DNA of 64,000 nucleotides from Lolium rigidum (taxonomy: Eukaryota; Streptophyta; Magnoliopsida; Poales; Poaceae). The notes under the pieces were generated by a model. It searched no databases. It saw only the letters and a list, made by a program, of their open reading frames with translations, and was not told where the DNA came from. Below, piece by piece: positions 22,930-34,406 of the stretch. The stretch is from positions 67,837,754-67,901,753 of the forward strand of contig NC_061508.1 in assembly GCF_022539505.1 (NCBI RefSeq), given 5' to 3'. Positions within the stretch are counted from its first letter, which is position 1, and each line of letters begins with the position of its first letter. A program made the position numbers and the translations under genes.

Positions 22930-22937
22930 GTCAGCGC

Positions 22938-23793
22938 GCCCATACGGTAGTGTCGGCGCCCCTGCCAGCGACTACATGGGTCTTAGTGGACGAATGGATA
23001 TCTATTGCGGTAGGCCGTTTCGGGGAATGAAGATGCTCTTATAAACTCCGAAACATGAATAAATGATCGGTGTAGCTTATTCTTCTTTTGACTGCATACA
23101 TACAGGGCCATCTTGAAGTGGGCGGAGAGCTGCAGCAGTAGTGCAGTGGACAGTTTGAGAGTGGACATGAGCGGTGATGGCGCCACCCACTTTTAGGTAC
23201 ACGGGGGCGGGCCTTGGGGCGGCATGGCAGCCAAGGCGACGGGAGCCACGCACGAAATTCGGCAACGTGCAGTGGGCGACGGAGGGTGGAGTGCTTTGGG
23301 AGAATGGTGGTCCCAGCGCCAGCAGTGTGTCGTAGTACTATGCATATGGTGGTTTCAGGGCGAAGGCGACATTGAGAGAACCCTGGAAACGTAGAGAAGA
23401 AATGAGCGGCTCAGGCAGCTAGGCCGAAAGCCCCAGAAGCGGTAGCGGCACCGCATGTCGGGCAACGGGCATCCGTTGGCGTGTCGTGCGTCACAAGTTA
23501 GGAAAAAGCGAGACACGCGCGCGACGCGACCCAGCTTTCTGCTCCATATGACGTAAGAAGGAACACACACGCCGAGTTCATGGACGATGAATCGTAGAGA
23601 GGAGATCGATGGGCAGAAGCCGCGTGCACGCACGGGTGGCATGGCAGGTGCCGACGAGCACGCCAACATGTCACGCCGGCATAGGATCGATATGCGGCGC
23701 ACGCGCACCACGCACCACGCTAGGCCATCCGTCGATCGGAGGCTTGTCCAGCGCCTTCTCACCCATGCGTGCAGTGGAGGTGCAGTTTAGTTA
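22938..23793. other. hAT insertion flank, copy A
   Basis: Right flank of the hAT insertion. The sequence to 23038 ends in GAATGAAGATGCTC|TTA, resembling a Harbinger right end that may belong with the ORF1-like gene at 5895. The rest (23039-23793) is GC-rich with no gene I can name. Confidence 0.4.
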
Positions 23794-24153
23794 GGGCATC
23801 TCCAGCGGGCGACGCATATTTATGTTCGTTTACGTTGGATACGGACACAAAAAATGTCCGCATGTCCGCATGCGTGATTAGAGAGGAGAGAGGGGGAAAA
23901 ATTCTGTTTGTGTGGCTAGAAATGAACGCATGCGTGATTAAAGGAGGAGAGAGAGGGCTGCATGCAGACCAACCGAACGCAAACGGACACGCGGACGCGT
24001 CCGCAGAGACGCATTCCTAGCGCATATTTGGTCCACGTTTGCGTCAGGACGGACTGCGGACGTTTTCCGTCGCCCCGCTGGAGGGCGTTTTTTGTCTGCG
24101 CAGACGCAAACGGATGAAAAACGTCCGTTTGCGTCGCCCCGCTGGAGATGCCC
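23794..24153. mobile_element. PIF/Harbinger (Tourist-like) MITE, 360 bp, copy A
   Basis: TIRs GGGCATCTCCAGCGGG and its complement, with target duplication TTA at 23791-23793 and 24154-24156. The inner ends repeat CGACGCAAACGGACG-like blocks. A TTA target and GGGCATCTCCA ends are diagnostic of the superfamily. Confidence 0.85.
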
Positions 24154-24827
24154 TTAGCCTGCGGGATATATATCATTCCCGATCCCTTCCGCGGCACCGC
24201 GACGCAACCTGGTGATCCTGTTCCCAAGTGGCGTAGGCGAGTGAACCTATGAGATGGCTAAAACTTCTTACATTTCTAGAGGGACCGCTCCCCTCTCTAT
24301 CTTTGCGTTTTCGGTTTTCCACGACAAGACTCACAAGCTGCTTACACTACTTACACCGAGATATCATAGGTGGTATCATGAATGCAAAAAGCTGATGTAA
24401 TACTAGAAAATTGGTTTTCTGTCTACCGTGGATCAATAGGTTGTTCGGCGTTTCTAGTCCATCTAAAATCATAGAAGTCATGGTAGGCGCATCGGACACG
24501 AGCCGCGTATGATGCCACGCAGGCTATCGACCGTTGGACCAGGCCTTATCGACACAACAACTGGTCAGGTTTTAACTAAGACAAGTTGGCTGACCAGTCA
24601 ACCTTCGTTAAGGTGACGTAGGTTTCCTAGCGGCGACGTGTCTCATCGTTGTTGCGCTTTTCCCACACAGCGGTGTGTGGTTTTCCCACGTTTCAGAGTT
24701 ATTGCGCGTATTTGCCTCCTCGCATGCCTGCTTCTAGCCATAAATACATGCGGGTTCACTCCATCAGCAATGCCTATCTCTCGCATGCAGAATCCCTAGG
24801 CACAAAACCTCGCGACCGACAAGAGCA

Positions 24828-25088
24828 ATGGCAAATCATCGTGAGGGAGCCACGGACGAAAACGGCATCGGGCCACGCAACCTCACCACCGACGAGGTGT
24901 GGGCGTTGTACGACAACTGGTACCTCTCTTCGCCTGACATGCGACTCACAGCGAGTTGGAAGTCGATCAGCATCGGCATTCCTCCTGCACCTCGATCGAA
25001 CACCTTGCGGTGGATGCGCGAGATGAATGCACACAACCAGACCCTTAAAGCACCAATGCTTATTTGTAGGAGTCGGCAGAGGTGCTAG
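24828..25088 (+). pseudogene. Unrecognised gene 5' exon, copy A
   Basis: ATG 24828 opens a protein-like reading (MANHREGATDENGIGPRNL TTDEVWALYDNWYLS, PDMRLTASWK, PRSNTLRWMREMNAHNQTL). Upstream, CATAAATAC at about 24739 and a short leader resemble a promoter. The duplicate at 33731 carries the same frame with small indels. I recall similar DEVWALYD...PDMR...SW proteins as common unnamed grass sequences, but cannot assign a function. Confidence 0.35.
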
Positions 25089-25150
25089 TTAGTCCTCTTT
25101 CTAGTATGTGCTTAACAAAAACCATTTTAGTTTCGAAGTACTTTTCTAAA

Positions 25151-26591
25151 GGGACTATCTATTTGGCACTCGAGTGTTTTTGTTTTCGTCACCACTCGAA
25201 TTTCTTTTGACCAATCAGGGAACGTGTCTTTGTTTTCCCTATTTCTCCCCCCTTTACTGGCTTGTTTCTCCATGTTTCCCCCATGGCTAAAAAACCAGAC
25301 AAGCAGAAAAACCAGGCTGTAATGAATCTCCCTGCCGGATAAGTAATGGGGGCAAACAATACTAAAAGCACATCACGTATGATGTCCGGATACATGGACA
25401 CAACATAACACAGACGAAAGGAAGAAAGCCCATCATGCATCTTCTTTATTCTTGCACAACATGTCGTTGCTAGTGTTTTCTCTCAACAACCTGGAACAAG
25501 GGAATCGGCTTTGTTTCTCACTGTCTGGAAACAAGAAAAGAAGATGTAAGAAATAGATGGGGAAGAACGAAGATCTAGATCGGCCATGGAAGAAACTCAC
25601 ATGGATCATGGATCTCAGGTGAAAACTTCCCTGATTCTTTTAGCTCATGGCAACCTTTCTTACTCCTCCATCTGAACCTGAAGCCAAATTTGATCCATTC
25701 ATTAGACAGCAGCCTACATACCACCCATCAACATGATATTTTCTTGTGGATAAGCAACATGGTTAACCTTTTAGACGTCAGTAGTGATCTTATGTTCTGA
25801 AACCACAAACAACAAAAATAGGAGGTTTCTCGCAAACCAAAATAGTGCAGACTATTTTTCTTAAAATGGCATGTATGTTCAGTGTAAGGTCAATCTCATT
25901 TTAGTTAGTGGAGTTTCCCTGATCAATAGCTAAATTACTTAGGATTTATAGTGGTGTTAAACTGTAAGTATAAACCAATTTTCTTAGGATTTAGCATGCA
26001 TTTACACTTTTACACAAGGCATTAAAAATAAAAAGTGCGGGCTAAATTACCTAAGATTTACGATGGCGTTACACTGTAAGTACAGACCAATTGGACTGTA
26101 AATACAGTCCAACTTTCTTAGGATATAGCATGTATTTATAGTGGACATTGAAAATTTAAAAGTCCAGGCTAAGCTACCTAGAATTTACGGTGGTGTTACA
26201 CTGTAAGTACGTACAATTTGGACTGTAAATACATTCCAACTTACTTAGGATTTGGCATACATGGACATTAAAAATGAAAAAGTTCTGCCTAAATTACTTA
26301 TGATTTTAACATGTATTTACCATGGGCATTAAAAATGAAAGTTAGCATGGTTTTAACTAAAACATTTCAGTTCATGTGCAGACTAATTTTTTGCGGGTAC
26401 GTACAGGCTAAAAGTTAATTAATATATTCTCTACTAATTAAATAGTCAAATTTGAAAATGAAAAATAGGAAAACTGTTGAAACTAAACATTTCAATTGCA
26501 ACTGCATCCGCAAAAAAGACAAATGAATTCAGACACAACAAATCACTAGATTATTGAGAAGACGTTTATTGTCCGCTAATTAATTTGTTTC
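25151..26591. other. 1.44-kb spacer between the duplicated blocks
   Basis: Matches neither flank of the duplication. AT-rich, with no gene, TIR or LTR ends. It contains diverged tandem repeats (25929-26345). It could be filler DNA captured when the duplication formed, or a later insertion. Confidence 0.55.
25929..26345. repeat. Diverged tandem repeat, about 120-bp unit, 3.5 copies
   Basis: The series GCTAAATTAC(T/C)TA.GATTTA, then GTGTTA.ACTGTAAGTA, then CTTAGGAT(T/A)TAGCAT, then CATTAAAAAT(G)AAAA recurs at about 25929, 26040, 26168 and 26286, with a 15-20 bp TGGACTGTAAATACA block in the two middle units. Confidence 0.75.
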
Positions 26592-26658
26592 GAAGAGCCG
26601 ATGGCTCTCAAAAGAGGGATCTAGTGCCTAGTGCACTGCTACTGCTAGTCCTATTCTA

Positions 26659-27080
26659 CTAGTCGTCGCTGTCCTCATCGTCGCCGTCGTCGAGGTCGTC
26701 GGCGCTGCTCCCGGGAAGCTCCTCGCCGCTGCTGCCCCAGCCGTCCGCTGGAGCCTCCTCCTCCTCCTCGTCATCATCATCGTCCTCGCTATCCGCCCAG
26801 CCGCGGAAGCGCTTCGTTGGAGGATACCCAATGGAGGCGGAGGAGTCATCTTCCTCCTCCTCATCTTCTTCCTCGTCGTCATCGTCGTCCTCGCTGTCCG
26901 CCCACATGCGGGAGCGTTTCTTCGGCGGGAGCTCGGCGGGGGTGGTCTTCTCCGCTTCTCCTCCCTTCTTCTCCTTGTCCGAGGAGATGGGGTGCTCCCG
27001 GAGCGGAGATCGTCCTCTTCTTTGCTCTTCGGCAACGGTTGGAGAGAGGTGCCCGAAGCGGAGGAGGAAGAGGAAGACAT
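26659..27080 (-). pseudogene. Antisense acidic-protein ORF, copy B
   Basis: Same protein as at 18118-18541. The C-terminal part, with both WADSEDDDDDEEE motifs and the acidic tail, is open from an internal Met at 26907. The N-terminal part is shifted by one missing base near 26997 (GCTCCCGG against GCTCCCCGG in copy A). A TATA box (CGTATAAATCG, minus strand) is kept at 27231-27237. Confidence 0.6.
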
Positions 27081-27366
27081 GGCTGCGAGGAGAGAAGGGT
27101 TTTTTGGTTTGGTGAACGAGAGCAGAGCAAGGCGATGGAGTGGTGAACCGTTTGGCACGTATAAATAAAGAGAGTGTAGTGGAGATTTAATGCCATACGG
27201 TTCTCGAGGGCGTGAGGCCGAAATTGACGATTTATACGAGAGAAGCCCGGGAGGCGAGGCGTAATGATGGAAGATTCTGCGGCAGCTCTGCTCTGCCACG
27301 ACATGACCCGACGAGAAAAGAACATAATGATTTTGGAAATGTCATTTCCAAAACCAGGGGGGCATG

Positions 27367-28535
27367 TGTTATCACCAGAATTTGACCAAGTCAGAGGTGG
27401 GCCGCGATCAAGATGGACGTGAAGAATATATATATAGAAGTAATACGTGGATCGGCCTTTTATACCAAGTTGGGCTTAATTGCCCGTGTATCTGTAACAT
27501 ATTAGATCGCATCTTAGTTTAGAGATAGAATCTTACTCGTGCACGGTTTAGTGCACGCCCACATTAGAAAGTCCGCTGGACTATAAATATGTACCTAGGG
27601 TTTATGGAATAAACAACAACCAACGTTCAACCACAAACAAATCTCGGCGCATCGCCAACTCCTTCGTCTCGAGGGTTTCTACCGGTAAGCATCATGCTGC
27701 CTAGATCGCATCTTGCGATCTAGGCAGCACAAGCCTGCCTACGTTGTTCATGCGTTGCTCGTACTGAAGCCTTTTTGATGGCGAGAAACGTAGTTATCTT
27801 AGACATGTTAGGGTTAGCATTGTTCTTCATGCTGCATGCTTTCGTAGTGCAACCCTTGCATGTCTAGCCGCCCTTACGCCTATCTTAGGCGTAGGGGCGG
27901 CACCCCGCTTGATCATAGTTTAGTAGATCTGATCCGTTACGATTGCTCCTTGTTCTACAAGGATTAGTTTAATATCTCGCAATAGTTAGGCCTTACGAAG
28001 GGGGAGGATCCAGCGGCACGTAGGGTGTCGTTCGTTGGCCCTAAGCAGGATGTTCCGAGGATCAACCTCGTGTTGGTTTTTAGGCCTTGTTTAGGATCGG
28101 CTTACGATCACCGTGCGTGGCCGCGAGGCCCAACCTGGAGTAGGATGATCCGATTATGCGGTGAAAACCCCACATCGTCGTAGATCTCATTAGCTTTACC
28201 TTGATCAAGCAGGACCACCATATATTCGGACACCCCGTCCGAATCATGGGTGGATCGGCTCTTTGAGCCGATTCACGGGATAACCCGAGAGCCGATCGAG
28301 GCTCGTATTTAATGTTTACGTGTGTGCCCCGCAGGAAACTAAGCGAGGCATCATCCACACCTTCCCGACCGGGTATAGGTCGGGTGGCACGCCCTTGTGA
28401 TAAACATCGGTGCGTGCGACCAGAAGGCTTTGCGGGCCGTCGCTCAGAGGGACTAGGGCCAGCCGCAGCCCTTAGTTGTTCCCGGCTCTACGGTGTTGCC
28501 CGTCTCTGCCCGCCAGTGGGTTTCTGACGTCAACA
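27367..28535 (+). repeat. LTR inside duplication copy B
   Basis: 1169 bp, TG...CA, the duplicate of the 3' LTR at 18826. It is followed by the copied target site TAAAC (28536-28540) and the hAT transposase. There is no partner LTR. Confidence 0.9.
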
Positions 28536-28540
28536 TAAAC

Positions 28541-30818
28541 AACATTCTTTTTTGTTTCCACAAGCAAAATAGAGAGCTCACCAAGATGATTGACACATTT
28601 GAACCTATCGTCTTTTCTCATATCATCAATAAAGATTTCAAGTTGGAGCTCAAGTCTTATCAAATCCGCACTTGATATGTAATTGGTGTAGAATTGGGCA
28701 AGTCTCATTACCTTTTGTGCATCATAAGAAGCAAATGAATTCAAGGGATTCAAAGCCGCCATGCAAATTAGTAACTCCATGTTGACCTCATCAAACCGAT
28801 TTTCGAGCTCTTGAATAACTTGATCAACAACACCAAGATAGACTTCTCTTCTATAACGATCATCATTTGTTTGTATTTGATAATACCTATGTGATCTTCC
28901 ATGAGCCACATGATTTTCTTCCGGTGAAGGAACTTGAATGCCATGTTTTTTGCAAAACAATGTCACCTTTGCAAGGAAACCTTCCCATCCATGAGACCTC
29001 ATATGTTTCATTTTAGCCTTTGCCAATTCAACAAGCCCCATTGCATTGACAATATCTTGATCCCTCTTTTGCAAAGATATAGACAAATCATTTGTGTAGC
29101 CAAGAACAACAAGCATCAAGTGAAGATTGAAAACAAAGTCAAATGATTCAAAGGCGGCGGCAACTCCTCGAATTCTTGTCCACTCACTCTTTTGTGAAGG
29201 ATCTTTTCTGATCCTTATAAGCACCTCAAGGATTACGGGGTACATATCAACAATGTGAAGAATGGTCTTGAAATGAGAACCCCATCGAGTTTCACCGGGT
29301 CTTGATAAACCCATTTCTTGATTTAGTCCACTTCCACTCTCTATTTCACCCATCTCAAGTGCTTCTAAAACCTTTTGAGCCCTAACATCTCGAAGCATGT
29401 CATGGCGCTTGCAAGAAATTCCAATAATATTGAACAAGTAAGAAACATGATCAAAAAACCACACACATGCTTCATTTTCCTTTGCCACGGCAATAAGAAC
29501 CAATTGGAGTTGATGTGCAAAGCAATGGATATAATAAGAAGATGGTGACTCTTTCATGATCAATGTTTTCAACCCCTTAATCTCACCCTTCATGTTGCTA
29601 GCCCCATCATATCCTTGTCCACGGATTTGAGTGGGAGACAAATGATGATCTTTTAGCAAAGATATAATTGCAACCTTAAGAGACAATGAGGTAATATCGG
29701 AAACATGAACTACTCCAAGGAACCTCTCACATATTCTTCCCACTTTATCAACATAGCGCAAGCAAAGAGCAAGTTGTTCTTTGTGAGACATATCACTAGA
29801 CTCATCGGCTAGAATTGCATAGTGGTCACCATCAAGATCTTCAATAATTAGTCTAGTAGTTTCCATAGCACAACATTCAATAATATCATGTTGTAGCCTT
29901 GGACTATTCAAGATGCAATTTCCGGGAGCATTCTTCAAAACAACCTTATTAACCTCTTCATTACCTTCCGCAAGCCATTTTAGAAGTTCAATAAAATTCC
30001 CCCGGTTGCTTGATTCTTCACTCTCATCATGTCCACGGAATGCCAATCCTTGGTTCAAAAGAAACCTCAAGCATCTAAGAGAATGAGTTAGTCTAGTCTT
30101 GTAAAGAACAAGATCCATCTTAGACACCTTCACAATAACATTATCAATTTTGGTGTTGGGGGCAATAAATAAGTTGTACTTCTCTTGAGCTTCATTGTGA
30201 ATGCTACTAACACCACCCACATGTTTCTTAAATGCTTCAGATCTTTTCCATCTCTATAACCATCTTTAACAAAGGCATCACCCCCAACTCCCCGATGAGA
30301 TCTTGCTTTGAACAAGTAACATACAAAGCAAAAAGCGGCATCCTTCTCAATACTATATTCGAGCCATGGGTACTTATAAAACCAAACCGGAGTGAAGCGT
30401 CAATTTTTACCCTTAATCTTTCTTGTTAGGAAGTCATGTTCAATTGGTTGGCATGGCCCTTTCAAGATATATCCTCTCCGAACATCATCTTGATCATTAG
30501 CATTATATAATGAAATAGGAATCCTTTCTCCCGGATCATGTGGATGAAAGTGGGCATCATATGACCTTGGAGATGGTTGTTGGGGTGATGGTGAATGTGT
30601 TGTTGCATCTTCACTTCCAATATCACTCTCGGTATCGGATTGATCCGGAGTAGTGGAATCAATAAGCGTCAATAAAAGCCCACCGCCTTCGGTTTCTTCA
30701 TCATCTACCACCAACGGTGGTGGAGAATGTGCCATGGAAGGAGCAATCTTCTTTGCCTCATGTTGCCGAAAAAGTGCCGCAATGTGACTACCCCCATGCT
30801 ATCTCTATGCCTCTTCAT
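28541..30818 (-). pseudogene. hAT transposase, copy B (best preserved)
   Basis: An uninterrupted stretch of about 560 codons runs from 30220 down to the LTR junction and contains the hAT core: ADESSDMSHKEQL, GQGYDGASNM, HCFAHQLQL, and RPGETRWGSH. Upstream are the shared frameshift near 30247, the shared TGA after KIKGKN near 30404, and the N-terminal leader starting near 30818. The C-terminal dimerisation domain is absent because the LTR follows. It cannot make active transposase. Confidence 0.9.
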
Positions 30819-31466
30819 AATCAATTCTACAATAACAATAGAAACAATAAAATTTGTATAAGATATTGATTGCCATTTTCAATCATATATCATCTATTCT
30901 AATTCTACAATCTACACAGCTGCCACAAACAAATATCAAATGATTCTAAATTTCTAATACTAGGTAAAAAAAATGCAAAGACACAAATGCAAACGAGATC
31001 CAGATCCCAGAGACAGAGAGCCACTTTATCAGATATTTGGACCATGCGGCGTGGTTCCAGCTCCAACCTGCTGGTCAAACGGAGCAGCAGCAGCTCGGAC
31101 AGCCGGCCAGGGCGAGGGCGGAGGCGGAGATCGGCGAGCCGCGAGCGGGCGACGGCCGACGGTCCGAGCCGTCCGGCGACGGCCCAGGAGAAGGGGCGGG
31201 GTCGTGCTAGCCGGCGACGAGAAGGGGCGGGGATCGACCACCGTCGCCCGTCGGCCGTTTGCTGACAGGGAGATCGGCCGCCGCGGTGCCGCCGCGTCTC
31301 TGGTCGTTCGCCTGGAGGAGGTCGAGCGGAGAAGGGGTCTCTCGATCCCCTTTCTGGCTTTCTCCCAGCTGTTTCCGTAGTCGGAAATTAAGGGTACTCG
31401 AGAAAATTTCACAAAAGTTGGGGTGGGCCACGGCCCACCCGGCCCACTACTGTAGGTCCGCACATG
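30819..31466 (-). other. hAT 5' region and right TIR, copy B
   Basis: Same as 22284-22929. The TIR ends at 31466 and is followed by GTCGGCGC, the copied target site with one base changed from GTCAGCGC. Confidence 0.6.
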
Positions 31467-31883
31467 GTCGGCGCGCCCATACGGTAGTGTCGGCGCCCCT
31501 GCCGGCGACTACATGGGTCTTAGTGGACGAATGGATATCTATTGCGGTAGGCCGTTTCGGGGAATGAAGATGCTCTTATAAACTCCGAAACATGAATAAA
31601 TGATCGGTGTAGCTTATTCTTCTTTTGACTGCATACATACAGGGCCATCTTGAAGTGGGCGGAGAGCTGCAGCAGTAGTGCGAGTGGACAGTTTGAGAGT
31701 GGACATGAGCGGTGATGGCGCCACCCACTTTTAGGTACACGGGGGCGGGCCTTGGGGCGGCATGGCAGCCAAGGCGACGGGAGCCACGCACGAAATTCGG
31801 CAACGTGCAGTGGGCGACGGAGGGTGGAGTGCTTTGGGAGAATGGTGGTCCCAGCGCCAGCAGTGTGTCGTAGTACTATGCAT

Positions 31884-32264
31884 GATGCTGGAGAAGATAC
31901 AGCGTGGATTCCTTTGGGAGGGAAGAGCCGAGGCCAGCGGTGGACACTGCCACGTCAATTGGCGCACTGTAAGCCGGCCAATCTCGCATGGTGGCCTCGG
32001 CGTCCATGATCTGGAGAGGGCTGGGCTAGCGCTACGCCTACGTTGGTTGTGGCTCAGTAGAACCGACCAAGACAGAGCCTGGAGCGGTCTTGACTTGCAA
32101 TTCACCCAACAGGAGCGCTGCTTGTTCTTCGCCTCCACCCACATGATCGCCGGCAACAGGCAGACCGGCAGGTTCTGGGAGGACCGCTGGATCGACGGCC
32201 GCTCCGTCAGCCAAATCGCGCCGGAACTGTATGCCTGCATCCCCAAGAGCCATCACCGACGGCC
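31884..32264 (+). mobile_element. LINE (non-LTR retrotransposon) RT C-terminal fragment
   Basis: The plus strand reads MLEKIQRGFLWEGR, HCHVNWRTVSRPISHGGLGV, ALRLRWLWLSRTDQD, then GNRQTGRFWEDRWIDGRSV. This is the region downstream of reverse transcriptase and the zf-RVT-like segment of plant LINEs. There is no polyA or target duplication. The whole 381-bp segment is absent from copy A, where TGCAT joins TGGTGG through one base at 23345-23347. Confidence 0.7.
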
Positions 32265-32711
32265 TGGTGGTTTCAGGGCGAAGGCGACATTGAGAGAACC
32301 CTGGAAACGTAGAGAAGAAATGAGCGGCTCAGGCAGCTAGGCCGAAAGCCCCAGAAGCGGTAGCGGCACCGCATGTCGGGCAACGGGCATCCGTTGGCGT
32401 GTCGTGCGTCACAAGTTAGGAAAAAGCGAGACACGCGCGCGACGCGACCCGGCTTTCTGCTCCATATGACGTAAGAAGGAACACACACGCCGAGTTCATG
32501 GACGATGAATCGTAGAGAGGAGATCGATGGGCAGAAGCCGCGTGCACGCACGGGTGGCATGGCAGGTGCCGACGAGCACGCCAACATGTCACGCCGGCAT
32601 AGGATCGATATGCGGCGCACGCGCACCACGCACCACGCTAGGCCATCCGTCGATCGGAGGCTTGTCCAGCGCCTTCTCACCCATGCGTGCAGTGGAGGTG
32701 CAGTTTAGTTA

Positions 32712-33071
32712 GGGCATCTCCAGCGGGCGACGCATATTTATGTTCGTTTACGTTGGATACGGACACAAAAAACGTCCGCATGTCCGCATGCGTGATTAGA
32801 GAGGAGAGAGGGGGAAAAATTCTGTTTGTGTGGCTAGAAATGAACGCATGCGTGATTAAAGGAGGAGAGAGAGGGCTGCATGCAGACCAACCGGACGCAA
32901 ACGGACACGCGGACGCGTCCGCAGAGACGCATTCATAGCGCATATTTGATCCACGTTTGCGTCAGGACGGACTGCGGACGTTTTCCGTCGCCCCGCTGGA
33001 GGGCGTTTTTTGTCTACGCAGACGCAAACGGATGAAAAACGTCCGTTTACGTCGCCCCGCTGGAGATGCCC
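32712..33071. mobile_element. PIF/Harbinger MITE, copy B
   Basis: Duplicate of 23794-24153: 360 bp, the same GGGCATCTCCAGCGGG ends, TTA on both sides. Confidence 0.85.
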
Positions 33072-33730
33072 TTAACCTGCGGGATATATATCATTCCCTA
33101 TCCCTTCCGCGGCACCGCGACGCAACCTGGTGATCCTGTTCCCAAGTGGCGTAGGCGAGTGAACCTATGAGATGGCTAAAACTTCTTACATTTCTAGAGG
33201 GACCGCTCCCCTCTCTATCTTTGCGTTTTTGGTTTTCCACGACAAGACTCACAAGCTGCTTACACTACTTACACCGAGATATCATAGGTGGTATCATGAA
33301 TGCAAAAAGCTGATGTAATACTAGAAAATTGGTTTTCTGTCTACCGTGGATCAATAGGTTGTTCGGCGTTTCTAGTCCATCTAAGATCATAGAAGTCATG
33401 GTTGGCGCATCGGACGCGAGCAGCACGCGTATGATGCCACGCAGGCTATCGGCCGTTGGACCAGGCCTTATCGACACAACAGCTGGTCAGGTTTTAACTA
33501 AGACAAGTTGGCTGACCAGTCAACCTTCATTAAGGTGACGTCGGTTTCCTAGCGGCAACGTGTCTCATCGTTGTTGCGCTTTTCTCACATAGCGGAGTGC
33601 GGTTTTCCCACGCTTCACCTCCTCACATGCCTGCTTCTAGCCATAAATACATGCGGGTTCGCTCCATCGGCAATACCTATCTCTCGCATGCAGAATCCCT
33701 AGGCACAAAACCTCGCCACCGACAAGAGCA

Positions 33731-33990
33731 ATGGCAAATTGTCGTGAGGGAGCCACGGACGAAAACGGCGTCGGGCCACGCAACCTCACCACCGACGAGG
33801 TGTGGGCATTGTACAACAACTGGTACCTCGCCTGACATGCGACTCACATCGAGTTGGAAGCTCAATCAGCATCGTCATTCCTCATGCGCCTCAGTCGAAC
33901 ACCTTGCAGTGGATGCGCGAGATGAATGCCCACAACGAGACCCTTAAAGCAGAGGTGCAAGTTAGTCCTCTTTCTAGTACTCCGTATGTG
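33731..33990 (+). pseudogene. Unrecognised gene 5' exon, copy B
   Basis: Copy of 24828-25088 with a deleted TCT near 33827 and an inserted base near 33861 that breaks the frame. After MNAHNETLKAEVQ it passes into sequence like an intron (GTGCAAGTTAG). A TATA-like CATAAATAC lies upstream at about 33642. Confidence 0.3.
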
Positions 33991-34180
33991 CTTAACAAAA
34001 ACCATTTTAGTTTTCTAACTACTTTTCTAAACGTTTCACACGGTACATGCTCTAAGGACGCGTTCACGGAGGTGTTGAGGCGCGACGTCAGCGAGGGCGA
34101 AACCTAGGAGAAACTGATCATGCGCTGTGATCTGCGCGTGTAAGCCTGGCGACCGACGGGCCCGCGCGCACAAAGGTACT

Positions 34181-34193
34181 ACGTGCATATATA
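34181..34193 (+). promoter_or_regulatory. Caleosin core promoter: ABRE core and TATA box
   Basis: ACGTG at 34181-34185 (core of the abscisic-acid response element) lies next to TATATA at 34188-34193. The ATG is about 215 bp downstream, after a CT-rich leader. Caleosin genes are commonly induced by ABA and drought; that this site does it here is inference. Confidence 0.45.
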
Positions 34194-34406
34194 CCCATAC
34201 CCCACGAACGCTCAGGACGGATACCAGTGCACCACCCACAAGCCTTCCATCACTCACGGATCTTTACAACCGCCCCGCTCTCTCGATCTTCTCTTCTGTT
34301 GCATCCTCTACCCCTCTCATCGGCATCTTCCAAAGCCCAATTAAAATCTCTCTCTCTCTCCGGCTCCGCAGCCACCTTTCCCCTCTCCTGGTCGGATCGA
34401 AATCCA

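Larger units (their letters stand above)
18051..25150. repeat. Segmental duplication, copy A
   Basis: From GAAGAGCCGATGGCTCTC at 18051 to CTTTTCTAAA at 25150 this block is repeated in the same direction at 26592-34031. Most of the alignment is nearly identical. Exceptions are a divergent patch at about 21360-21593, a 381-bp difference at 23345, and looser similarity after about 24650. Confidence 0.92.
26592..34031. repeat. Segmental duplication, copy B
   Basis: Direct repeat of 18051-25150, 7.4 kb. It starts abruptly inside the retrotransposon interior (no 5' LTR or gag), so it derives from a locus that already had the retrotransposon inside the hAT. The right border at 34031 is 375 bp upstream of the caleosin ATG. 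Confidence 0.92.

Noticed and set aside
23355..23762. Minus-strand ORF also found at 32273-32680
   Set aside because: Its conservation is explained by the segmental duplication; the composition and sequence match no protein I know.
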